Part shown: in pieces, positions 54,294-64,000 of the stretch
Position numbering within the stretch: the first letter of the stretch is position 1
Layout: every line of letters begins with the position of its first letter
Assembly (NCBI GenBank): GCA_035772405.1
Contig: JAYKKM010000142.1
Coordinates: 792,001-856,000, forward strand
Reading direction: 5' to 3'
Source of the DNA: Chrysogorgia sp. JL179-B06
Lineage: Eukaryota > Cnidaria > Anthozoa > Scleralcyonacea > Chrysogorgiidae
DNA: 64,000 nucleotides
Translations under genes and position numbers: made by a program
Notes under the pieces: generated by a model
What the model was told of the DNA's origin: nothing
Seen by the model: only the letters and a program-made list of their open reading frames with translations
The model's database searches: none

Positions 54294-54565
54294 CCCAATA
54301 AAGCTTTTAACATCTCAAAGTTTTTATCCATTGTCAGTGTCAACATTTTTAACTCAATTCAATTATTATGCCTGACTTCGCTTATAACATATATATATAT
54401 ATATAGAGTTGTAGAGCTGAATTTATTTATGACGTCGTCTGATGATCGCGTAAAGCGTAAAACACCGTGTTATGACATATGTGTAATTTTAGTTAGACAA
54501 TAACCTATTAATAAATATATATATATATATATTAATTATAGGTATATTATAGTGTATATATATAT

Positions 54566-54615
<50 letters not shown>

Positions 54616-54892
54616 GATAAATGTGTTGATAACTAGTATCGAGTACAAAATCATACGGGTAGAGTGCTTATAATGGCGAAGCAGAGTATCTCGTTTGAGT
54701 TCATTTTCAAATGTTTTTAGAGTAATTTATATACAGCTTATAAAAATTTATACAAATTTATTATGCTTGTTAGCCAATCAGAAAGCAGAATTTGGTAGGA
54801 TACGGACTCAGTGGCAGCACTATGGGTGTGCAAATGGTGCGCCGCACCATGGCCCAAGGGGGCCCATCCGGCAAACTGCCTCTTTTTATTAA

Positions 54893-55190
54893 AGGTGCCG
54901 TCCAGTCCATTCTGCGCATGTTTGATATTTCAAACGTGTGGGACTCTACATGGCATCAAACTTCAACGGAATAGATTTGTGACTCGTCAAAGGTGGCGAA
55001 GGCGCGAGTGGTAGTTAAATATATTATCCACATTTAGGAACAGAACAGCTTCTTATAACACGTTTTTAGGCGGAAAAGATCAAGCATGGAAAACAAATCC
55101 GCAATACTTCATGTTCAATGTTTATATAATACAATGTAAACGAATGTAAACAGAAACGTGGACATGCGCAGAACAGACTGGACGGCACCT
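54893..55190. mobile_element. 298-bp MITE, TTAA target site
   Basis: Ends AGGTGCCGTCCAGTCCATTC and its near-complement (GAACAGACTGGACGGCACCT), each flanked by TTAA (54889-54892 and 55191-55194). Confidence 0.88.
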
Positions 55191-56205
55191 TTAATGGTGC
55201 TATTATTAAAAATATTTCTTAAAAATAATGGATACACTCATAATGATTACCTACCACAAAATGCAGGAAATGCCATTTCAGAGACCCTAAATTAAAAAAT
55301 GTTCCTGTGGAGAATGCCCCCGATCCCCCTACCAAGGCCGGATTTTGAGGGGAGGTGTGGGGAGGTGCGCACCTCCCCTGAGATCGTTTTGCACCTCCTG
55401 AGGTTTTTTGCACCTCCCCTGAAAATTCATGCACCTCCTCTTGTGAAAAGTCAATTGATGATGGATGAAAGTCAAAATCTAAGATCAAGGTACTTTGAAT
55501 GGCTTAACTATATATTCATTGCACCGCACACCGTCTCAACTTGGTGGTGAATGACTTGTTAAAGAAGTCCATCTTGGCTACTGATGTGATATCTATGCTA
55601 AATTCACTGAGCAGTTTTCTAAACCTACCAAAAGTAAGACTGGTTTATGAAGAGCTGTACAGAGATCTTTACAAAACTAATCAAGTAAAACACTTCTGTA
55701 AACAAATAGACATAAAGTGGGGATGTAAGTTTGAGGCTGTGGATTTTGCTGTAGAGAAATCAAAGTGTATTTTGGCCACCCTAATACTGGTCCATCAACC
55801 ACGAAGCCAAGCATGTTGAGCAAGCAAGTGGATTCTATCACAAACTCATATGTGGAAAAACAATTGTTTCTCTTGTTATGCTCAAAGTTTATCTGGCTGA
55901 ACTTTACTACCTCAGCAAGGAATTACAGAAAGTGAACATTAATTGGTTAGACATCAAGTATGAACTTGAAATAACTTTTTGTCTGATTGCCAATATTACA
56001 GATGATGAAATACTGATGAGTTGTAGAGAATGTGCTAAGGAATTTGACATTTTTCTTCATTTGGATAGTAACATACATTTTACTCGTTCAACTGTGAATA
56101 CAGATCTTGAGTCATCAGCAATTGTCAAGACTCAGAGGAGTTTAAAGTTCGATCTGATGCAAAGAACATACAGTAGAGCTAATGAATGGAATAGATGGAC
56201 TTAAT

Positions 56206-56625
56206 TAAACTCGTTTAGTTTAACAGCTTTATTGGACACGTCTATGTGACATACTAATAAAAATACATAGATACAAGAAAAATAAAAGACGAGCCCAACA
56301 GGGTTTGTGCGAACGGGACACGGTCCCATGCGAGGCGCAGCCCTACGATAGGAAAACATACATCATAAAAATACATGAAAGGGGCAATAATACATATATG
56401 CATAAAAGTTTAAGCCCGATGACAGGGGCAGTCGCGCACAAACGACCATGTGCAGGACATGTCTATATCAAAAGTATTATTAAGTAAAGAAAAATATAAG
56501 TTACAAAGAAAACCCTTAAAAGAAGCAGCACTATGGAAAGTATGTAATGGGGCTAACTTGCAAATAAAGTTCCAGGGTTTAACAATTCTGTTAAAATACG
56601 AACATAATTGGTTCAGAACCTGAAC
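56206..56625 (-). mobile_element. LINE 3' end, same family as in the BEL protease
   Basis: On the minus strand a short coding tail (FICKLAPLHTFHSAASFKGF) is followed by GCCTCGCATGGGACCGTGTC, CCGTTCGCAC and CCAATAAAGCTGTTAAAC. The BEL insertion at 43575-43757 has the same order of blocks. Confidence 0.7.
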
Positions 56626-56632
56626 ACCTTAA

Positions 56633-57106
56633 AGGACATTGGCAACAAAAATTAAGTTTGTCTAATATGAAAGAACTCGTAAAATGATAGAGTAACACCT
56701 TTTACAACGTTTCCGTATTTTACTTCGTTTTTGAAATATTTCAGTTTGTTTGATATGTAAATGAGATGGTCTCTGACGTCAGGTGCAGGGTAGAGAATTT
56801 TCACACATTAAAATATTAGTTCCATCTTCAAGTTTGTTCCACAAATTTACTTGAAAATGTGCGTATAATAACTCCTCGTGATAATGAACGTTGTAAACTT
56901 AGCAATCAATGAGATATAAGTAATTTTTTAATGAGTGAAAATTCTCTACCCTGCACCTGACGTCAGAGACCATCTCATTTACATATCAAACAAACTGAAA
57001 TATTTCAAAAACGAAGTAAAATACGGAAAAGTTGTAAAAGGTGTTACTCTATCATTTTACGAGTTCTTTCATATTAGATAAACTTAATTTTTGTTGCCAA
57101 TGTCCT
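56633..57106. mobile_element. 474-bp palindromic MITE, TTAA target site
   Basis: The arms, each about 190 bp, are nearly perfect inverted copies (AGGACATTGGCAACAAAAAT ... ATTTTTGTTGCCAATGTCCT). TTAA flanks both ends (56629-56632, 57107-57110). Young by its arm identity. Relic at 5948-6070. Confidence 0.93.
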
Positions 57107-57521
57107 TTAAGTTTTGAAAAACTAAAATTCATTATAGACCAATTTGAATCCTGCGTCAGTATAAACAAAACTATGCTAAAAGTTGAGATAAAAATAGCTA
57201 GGACAAACTTTGAGCTTGGTTTACCGATCAATTCCTCTCGGCTGAAAACCTTACAAAGCTTATTGCTATCAAAAACACTCTATCAACCTCGACGGCAACA
57301 GTGGAAAGAGCATTTTCAGGCATGAATAGATTCTGTACAAAACTAAGGTCAAGTCTTACACCTGAAAGGCTTGGGGATCTTTTGTGTATTTCGTTGAACC
57401 GAGATGTAGCAATCAATTTGGACGTTTACAAACTTATTTCAAAATGGGCAACAATGTCGAACAGAAGGTCCGAGTATGAAAAAGAAGCATCGTCTTTTGT
57501 GCATCACTGTATGTGACTTAA

Positions 57522-58106
57522 AGTGCCACTACGATCAAATTTTTACCTATCGATATTTTTACGTATTTATAAAGCAGAGCTGCTAAATATTACTTGGTCG
57601 AAACCGTTTTGCGATTCGACAATGGCAAGTATTATTTTTCTTACTCCGAATCCAGCGTAACGAAGTGACGTCAGATTCTCAACGCGAAGACTCCACGTGG
57701 CCACAGAATAAATACTCAACTTGAGCAGTTGAGTATTTATTCTGTGACGTGGCTAATTCTTCAAGTAAATCAAGGTCGTTTTTTCAAATTCTTCGTCTGA
57801 AAGGCTGGACATTTCATCTACTTCTCGAAAAAAACAAGAAAACAAATAACCTCACCGAAATTCAGGCGTAGCATTGAGAATCTGACGTCACAAACAATAT
57901 TTACCTTTTGAAATAGCGGGCTCACTTGGAACACGTTTTTAGTAATGGTGGCCTAAATAATAGTGATTTCAGAGCTCAAAATACTTACTTCAAAATACCA
58001 TTTTTTTGTTGTTTTTTTACATCGATGATCACTTTCGACCCTGAAATACTATTCTATGCTAAAGAAAATCTAAAAGACGGGGGTGAATTTTCATCGTAGT
58101 GGCACT
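57522..58106. mobile_element. 585-bp MITE, TTAA target site
   Basis: Ends AGTGCCACTACGATCAAATT and the complement of ATTTTCATCGTAGTGGCACT, flanked by TTAA (57518-57521, 58107-58110). The tip AGTGYCACT is shared with the element at 6071-6876. Confidence 0.9.
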
Positions 58107-58586
58107 TTAATGACATTGTGTTAGTGTAAGTGTAACTGTTTGCAGTTATTACTTTAATGTTTGTTATTACATTTTTATGTGTTGCTTAAGGTCTACACTT
58201 TGTAATAAAGTTCTTCTATAACATTGAAAAAGTAATAATGAGATAATCATTCATCTCTGTGTCAATTACCCTTTTTAGTGCAAACTGCAAAGTTTCGAAA
58301 GAAACTTTGTAGTATTGTAACGAGGGGCGAAATTGGAGGAGTCATAATTCATAAATACATTGATACATATCACATATGTACATTACATACATACAGTCAC
58401 GGTGTTGACTTCAGGGGGTACGTCCTTACTCCTAGTCTCCTAAACCCTAACATCCGGGGCCTCACCCTCCCAGACCGCTGCAGCTCCCCTAAAATATTTC
58501 CACCTCCCCCAGCATTTACACCAAAATCCGGCCTTGTTACCTCCATGTTCGAAGGGAGGGACGGCGGGAATATGTTACTTCGTCAG

Positions 58587-59497
58587 ACTCCAACATTGCG
58601 TCTGCCTGCTAGCCCGTTACTTAACGCGGCAATGATGATGCTCGACTAGTGCCTGTCTTCCATTGCCGCTGACCCCTGGCTTGCACCTAGCTGTTAACTT
58701 TGGTTGTTGCATAACCTCATTTAACAGCCGTTTGGAAAGTTGGTGCAAGCCGTAGCCTGGTGGGGGCCTGGGGCGAATAGCGGTACTTGGATCCAGGTTA
58801 AGATCCATCCATGCAGGATCTTCAGCTGACCACCATAAGTGATGTACTGGAACCATTAATGAACCCTTCCAACTACCGAGATGGAAGCAATGCTCACGAT
58901 GTTAGCAACGCTCATGCAGAGCAGTGGGCAGCACCGTAGTACGCCATTTTAGCAACGCTCATGCAGAGCAGTGGGCAGCACCGTAGTCCGCCATTTTAGC
59001 AACGCTCATGCAGAGCAGTGGGCAGCACCTTAGTACGCCATTTAAGCAACGTTCATGCAGAGCAGTGGGCAGCACCTTAGTACGCCATTTTAGCAACGCT
59101 CATGCAGAGCAGTGGGCAGCACCGTAGTACGCCATTTTAGCAACGCTCATGCAGAGCAGTGGGCAGCACAGTACGCCATTTTAGCAACGTTCATGCAGAG
59201 TAGTGGGGCCATTTAAGCAACGTTCATAGTACGCCATTTTAGCAACGTTCATGCAGAGCAGTGGGCAGCACCGTAGTACGCCATTTTAGCAACGCTCATG
59301 CAGAGCAGTGGGCAGCACAGTACGCCATTTTAGCAACGTTCATGCAGAGCAGTAACACTGCGTCTGCCTGCTAGCCGGTTAACGCGGCAATTATGATGCT
59401 CGACTAGTGCCTGTCTTCCATGGCCGCTGACCCCTGGCTTGCACCATGCGCGGTTACCTAGCTGTTAACTTTGGTTGTTGCATAACCTCATTTAATT
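58587..59497. repeat. 47-bp array between 145-bp direct repeats
   Basis: Nine or so copies of AGCAACGCTCATGCAGAGCA..CGCCATTTT (58902-59352) lie between two direct repeats (58587-58730 and 59353-59497; both contain GCGTCTGCCTGCTAGCC and GCTGTTAACTTTGGTTGTTG). Some units have lost CCGTAGT or the middle. It sits in NDUFA11 intron 3, ending 75 bp before the last exon. Confidence 0.9.
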
Positions 59498-59572
59498 GTC
59501 AGCGAGATGTTTTCGAAACAACAACCCCCCTTGCACTGACTGTTATTGTTAACATCTTTTCTTGGTTTTCAG

Positions 59573-59685
59573 CAAGGAAAATTCCTGTTGGACTTGGTTG
59601 GGCTGCTGCTTTGGCTGCTTTGGGAGCAGTTGTAAAATACTCAGAAGTTTACAAAGACCCTTTTCCTAGGCGGGAAATGCCTTGA
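59573..59685 (+). CDS. NDUFA11, last exon
   Basis: After TTGGTTTTCAG. Encodes ARKIPVGLGWAAALAALGAV and a polar tail YSEVYKDPFPRREMP, ending in TGA 59683-59685. The last transmembrane helix is here. A polyadenylation signal AATAAA lies at 59808-59813. Confidence 0.85.
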
Positions 59686-59991
59686 TGTTCTCTTGTTGTA
59701 GAATGCAGATTTTATTAGTGTTTTAACCAGTTTATCATTACTTTGCAGTAAGCTATGATGGTATTTTTTTGCTAGAGACAGAGTACTGTACATTGCGTAA
59801 ATTATGCAATAAAATGAAAAAAAATGGTTAATAACCTTAAACTGTGTTTGTAAGTTTGGACATGTGGTACTTATAACTATACATTTTCTTTGTGGAAAAC
59901 ATTATTGTATGTTTCAAATGACTACAAAATAGGATTACTAAATAAAATGGTTCATTGTGTTTAAGACGTGCAATATCTTCATTAGCCTGTG

Positions 59992-60167
59992 CAGGGGCGC
60001 AACTAGGAATTTTCGAGGACAGGGGTCCATGAATGCTATTAGGCAAAGTTAGGTTGAATGCTTTAAATTAATATAAAACATATTCGTAAAAATGAGGGCA
60101 AAGAGATTGTCTTTAGGAAAAGGGCAGGGGTCGCGACCCCCCGACCCCCCCTCTAGTTGCGCCCCTG
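59992..60167. mobile_element. 176-bp MITE
   Basis: CAGGGGCGCAACTAG and CTAGTTGCGCCCCTG are inverted tips. CCTGTG precedes and follows them. The CAGGGG start suggests hAT. Confidence 0.75.
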
Positions 60168-60314
60168 CCTGTGTAGCTGGTGGCTTTATGCAGGTTGGTG
60201 CAGGCAGAAAAGGGAAATGGTCTTTCGCCTCTCCCTTTTTGCAACATATAACTTGAAATTGCATTGCAAGTTGCAAGAAAAATCATGTAATATTTTAAGA
60301 CTTATTTTGTGGTT

Positions 60315-61226
60315 AATTTATTGATCTGACTCCACGTCGGCCTTCCTCTGATACCTTCCACCTCTGATACGACGTGCTTTTCTTCACCCAGTCACCATCA
60401 TCTTTCAGTAATACATGTCCCAGCCAGTTCCGCTTCACAACGTCGTGGATACCGACTCAATCCCCACTCTGTCCCTCAGCTCCACACACGGCACTCTAGT
60501 ATTCCTCAGAGTTACACCACACATCCATCATACCATGAGTAAGAACAGGTATTTAAAAAAAGTTTCCTACCCATCATCTCCGCCCGCTCCAATCTCATAC
60601 TCTGCTCCACATAAATTCATAGCCCATGTCTTACTTCCATACACCATTGCACTCCTAACACACGTCACATACACCTTCCCTTTTTCGACAACTCTTTAAA
60701 CTTCCCCACGCACAACGTACCCCCGCCACAATTCGCCGAATTCGCTCTTCCGTGCATCCCCATATACCATATCCCAGATACCAAAACTTTCCATCATTCT
60801 CCAAAAGCACCCATTTCCCAGATATATGCTTTCATCTACTATCCTCTCCATCACCTGCTCTTTCACACACTCTGCACGCAAATGTATCCTCAACGCTAGC
60901 CAATAAACTCTTCACATCTGAGCACCGCTTGTGAATCCATCCACTCATGTACTCTATATATATCGAACCGAATTAATCCCAACACCCTTCTCACATACTG
61001 GCCACTTCTTCATCCTCTCAACATCACCACAAGTCTTCCCTGATACCATCACCTTTGTTTTACCAATGTTCACCTTCAACCCTTTCCCTTCCATGCACTC
61101 TTTCCCTTCCATGCACTCTTTCCCTTCCATGCACTCTTTCCCTTCCATGCACTCTTTCCACCGCAGCACTTTCCCCTTCAGTTTCTCAATGTTCTCAGCC
61201 ATCAAAACCAAATCGTCCGCATACAA
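60315..61226 (-). pseudogene. LINE reverse transcriptase fragment
   Basis: Minus-strand pieces include MYADDLVLMAENIEKLKGK (catalytic YADD) with VNIGKTKVMVSGKT (60954-61226), then a zinc-knuckle-like stretch, a GYV/WGSL region (60696-60893) and NWLGHVLLKDDGDWV (about 60,400) at the end. This is the RT and C-terminus of an RTE/CR1-like LINE, frameshifted between pieces. A CMEGKE unit is repeated four times right after the YADD block. Confidence 0.8.
61081..61155 (-). repeat. 18-bp tandem expansion inside the LINE
   Basis: Four copies of TTTCCCTTCCATGCACTC, in frame with the reverse transcriptase and encoding repeated CMEGKE. Confidence 0.9.
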
Positions 61227-61368
61227 CCGCTCCCACGGCAGTCCCTTCCGATCTGACCTCGTGCGTCAACACCTCCATTACAGCCACGAATATAAATAAC
61301 GGACTGAAGACCGATGAGACCTATAGTATATATAAGAACTATTATATAAGTCTGACTATATTAATCTG

Positions 61369-61640
61369 ACCAGCTGTTGTGGTCTAGTGTGCATGGTTAC
61401 CACATGTGCCATGAGCTGGGAGACACAGGTTTAAATTCTAGGTCGGATCACCACTCAGAGTCTTAAAAATAATTGAGGAGAAAGTGCTGCCTTTGCAATA
61501 ATACCAGCAAATGGTAAGACTTTCGGGTCTTCTGGGATAACGACCTTAAATCGTAGGCCCTCGGAACCTATAATTGGGCTTCTAGCCTGTCGGGATATTC
61601 CGTTCACATAAAAGAGTGATAGATCTACTAAACTAAACTT
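61369..61640 (+). repeat. tRNA-derived SINE
   Basis: GTTGTGGTCTAGTGTGCATGG (A-box side; first 20 bases as read) and CAGGTTTAAATTCTAGG (B box) are at tRNA spacing. They are followed by a body with GACTTTCGGGTCTTC and GGGATAACGACCTTAAATCG. The head fits pol III transcription. No intact tRNA acceptor stem. Confidence 0.65.
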
Positions 61641-61796
61641 TGCATGGGATTAATGGCGATTCATCTGATTTGTCAGAATATTGCAGTAATTCTCTCATTA
61701 AAGTTCACTACAATGTGTACGTAATTATCTTTTCTGTTTGATTTGGGACATTTTCATTCTTGAAGGCCATGACATGTTGTGTGACTCGATAGTCTA

Positions 61797-62990
61797 AGTC
61801 ATTATTTAATATTAAATGTTCTTCCAGATTGTTTAAAACAAAAATGTTGTCTGACGTTCCTGCTTTCTGTACGGAAGCCATCTTCAAAGACGTGAAAATG
61901 TTGACGGTTGTTAAAAAGTTATATTGCGTCAGCGACATGATTGATTCTTCAGAAGTCTCGAATATGTTTTTGGAAACTCGCGACAAACGTTAATGGTGTG
62001 AAATGCGCTGACTGTCTAGCCACCTACATTGGAGAAACTGGCCGGAATCTATCGACGCGAATAAAAGAACATAAACGTAGTAGAGCAACAGGTGACAAAA
62101 TGAACAACAGTTGTCCACCAAAATGCAAAGTGTTTGGATTTCGAATTGACTAATTATTTTAACAGAACTTTTCTTGAAAATCTAATACTTCGACATACCA
62201 AAAATCATACACAATTCGGACAACAAGAACATGGAACATACTACCAAAAACTATTACAACAAAAAACATCACACTCTCAAACTTCAGGAAGTTACTATTC
62301 AACTACTACATTAACGCACTTATAACAACACATATGACATAGACGACTCACGAACATGGAAAAGCATATGCTTAAAATGTAATAGAGCTCGAAGCCTTAC
62401 GAACCCACCATCGTGTTGTTTTTAGTATATATCATAGTAAATTTGTTGTATTTAATGTGTGTTGTATATCGCTATGTATCTTTAAAGTGACTGTTATATC
62501 GTACTTGTTTTGGGGCCACAGTAATTGGCACTAGCTGTTGCGGTTATACCCAGCCTATTGTCTTAATGTCTGTATTTATGTTTGTAATGTATATGGCAAA
62601 GTTATTAAAATTAAAAAAGTTTGTCGCGAGTTTCCAAGATGATCATGCGCGCGCGTCACAAGAACACTATGCTTCTTCATACCTTTTGTAAGAGATAACC
62701 ATGGATGTATGGTGGATTATTAAGCTTGTTAGCTGCTTATATACCGATGAATGCTGACATGAACAACTCTGAAGAGCATTGAATATTTCTCAATTATTCA
62801 GGTCAACAAAGTAGGCAAAGGCAATATGGAACAAAGATCACAAAAAATATCATATCAAAACACCCAGAAATTCTGGGTGCCATGTGACCAGCCGATGGCA
62901 AAATGCCCTGGGACCGTACAGAAAGTCGAAACGTCAGACAACAATAACATTTTTGTTTTAAACAATCTGGAAGAACATTTAATATTAATT
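61797..62990. mobile_element. Penelope-like element remnant with GIY-YIG fragment
   Basis: AAATGTTCTTCCAGATTGTT at 61806 and its complement near 62,960 form inverted terminal repeats of about 75 bp. Between them, on the plus strand (61985-62151), KCADCLATYIGETGRNLSTR and IKEHKRSRATGD are the core of a Penelope GIY-YIG nuclease. A second frame (62134-62325) may be its continuation. GAAACGTCAGAC at about 62,929 is a hammerhead 3' block without its partner. Confidence 0.7.
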
Positions 62991-63027
62991 AATAATAATG
63001 AACCCGGATTCAAACCATTTGAAGAGT

Positions 63028-63300
63028 CTAAATCATGAGAAATTGCATTTTTCTTTATTTTGGTTCATTGCATATAGCTCTAGCGGAGCATTTGTATATC
63101 TTGAGAAAATTTTGTGTTTATGATATCGGCAGATTTTATGCCCAATTAGCTTTCTGGATTTACAGTTGGAAACACGATTTCTCCACTCAGGTAAACGTTG
63201 AGACTAGAGCTATGCAGGAACCACAATGAAGCTCAGATCTGCATTTTTATATGCTAAAAACATTTTTATGCTAAAAAATGCAATTTCTCATGATTTAGAC
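63028..63300. mobile_element. Short palindromic MITE
   Basis: GTCTAAATCATGAGAAATTG at 63028 is mirrored by CAATTTCTCATGATTTAGAC ending at 63300. No coding frame. Confidence 0.7.
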
Positions 63301-64000
63301 TATCGAGCCACCGTGAAGTGTTTTTCCTCAAATTCTGGAATTTGAAGGCCACGAGATGCTATTTTTATGATATCAAAAATATTTGACCTATATACATGAC
63401 ATTTTCACTGTGAGTCATACAGGTATTATAGTATGCAATGCCAATGACGAATTGATTTGTTGTTAGACTACTCCAAAAAATATCTAGGGCCTTTGGAAGA
63501 GATGTAATTGTACATTTTTCTCCCTCATTTTTGGGAAAGGCTAAAATATATGAAGGCATTGACATATATGTAAAATAATTCGTCATTGCACAGCTCTGTT
63601 ATTGCATGTACCACATATAAAATTTCAGACCCTTAGCACTGACTTACCTGTTTGGAGAAATCACTATTGGCGCGTCCTACAGTTTTGCGCTTTTAAAAAT
63701 GTTGTGTTCGCGGAAAAGGGACTGCTAATTAAGCAATTAAAGATATAGACCCAAATCTTTTTCTTTGTAAATGCTATTATGTAAAAAATATGACTATATA
63801 AAACTTCTAGTATGATAAATCGTGCTCTCAAAATGACTCCATTTTTACTACCGAGCCACCTTAATGTTGTAAAAGTTTTTGTGAAGTCAATTCATCCGAT
63901 CGGTATTATAAATATTGGCGCTGGAGTCTCCTTGCCTTCTTTATTTTATGGCGTGGACAACATGACCAAGAATGAAACTCGTCGCAAATGTCTCAAGTAC
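63301..64000. other. Unassigned right edge
   Basis: AT-rich DNA without recognised gene or repeat. ATGACTCCATTTTTACTACCG/CGAGCCACC motifs echo the MITE just upstream, so part of it may be a related repeat. Confidence 0.4.

Larger units (their letters stand above)
55485..57516 (+). pseudogene. hAT transposase remnant
   Basis: Pieces at 55541-55819, 55878-56204, 57111-57325 and 57301-57516. The last has VERAFSGMNRFCTKLRSSLT (first residues in the adjoining frame) and ERLGDLLCISLNRD, the C-terminal dimerisation motif of hAT transposases as in ZMYM/TTF-type proteins. The middle is displaced by a LINE 3' end and a MITE, and stops and frame changes occur between pieces. No DDE core could be placed with certainty. 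Confidence 0.75.
55333..58536. mobile_element. Degenerate hAT-type transposon
   Basis: CAAGGCCGGATTTTG at the left and CAAAATCCGGCCTTG at the right are inverted tips, with GGAGGTG/CACCTCC repeats inside. It carries a broken transposase and has itself been hit by a LINE end and two MITEs. Flanking octamers do not match, so the target duplication is decayed or the tips are slightly longer. Confidence 0.7.

Noticed and set aside
55333..58536. Exact 8-bp target duplication for the hAT remnant
   Set aside because: Flanks CCCCCTAC and TTACCTCC do not match.

Overview
The window is animal nuclear DNA. It is AT-rich and dense in repeats, with two spliced housekeeping genes buried in mobile elements. 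A marine invertebrate is likely. A cnidarian fits best, judging by the Polinton, BEL/Pao, Penelope and SINE types, but the species cannot be fixed from the sequence alone.

Host genes. Two genes sit head to head about 215 bp apart and probably share a bidirectional promoter. PLPP (phospholipid/lipid phosphate phosphatase) is on the minus strand, with coding exons 51271-50976, 24918-24662 and 19984-19677. NDUFA11 (complex I accessory subunit) is on the plus strand, with exons 51487-51574, 51925-52032, 52140-52259 and 59573-59685. All splice phases join, and both proteins have the length of their human counterparts. PLPP intron 1 is 26 kb long because it has taken in a whole Polinton and a BEL/Pao retrotransposon. 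NDUFA11 intron 3 is 7.3 kb long because it holds Penelope, hAT, LINE and MITE remnants.

Layout. 1-5579 is a 24-26 bp minisatellite with an internal 1,557-bp-offset duplication. 5580-19676 is intergenic DNA filled with fold-back MITEs, LINE tails, tRNA-derived SINEs and a 2-kb fold-back element carrying 17-bp minisatellites. 19677-24918 holds the last two PLPP exons. 25063-41655 is a 16.6-kb Polinton/Maverick with TGTTAC target duplications. It carries protein-primed DNA polymerase B, a BRO-N/VRR-NUC/zinc-finger fusion, a fibre-like protein, membrane proteins, a frameshifted chromodomain integrase, a frameshifted capsid-type gene and an intact packaging ATPase. No adenovirus-type protease was found. 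42056-47901 is a degenerate BEL/Pao element with 207-209 bp LTRs. Both insertions lie in the same 20-bp tandem repeat. 51272-59685 is the NDUFA11 locus. 59686-64000 is more LINE, SINE and Penelope debris.

How it fits together. The Polinton reads as a virus-like unit: replication on the left (+), a block of small membrane, structural and nuclease genes in the middle (-), and integration and capsid/packaging genes on the right (+). Most of its genes have a TATAATATA-like box just upstream of the start codon. The polymerase and ATPase are open, while the integrase, its upstream neighbour and the capsid gene are broken, so this copy is a fairly recent but defective insertion. The points that most deserve a second look are the hairpin-forming Polinton ends, two copies of a GC-rich palindrome carried in the same reading frame in two neighbouring Polinton genes, the phage-tail-fibre-like motif, the nuclease fusion, and hammerhead-ribozyme-like motifs in the Penelope remnants.
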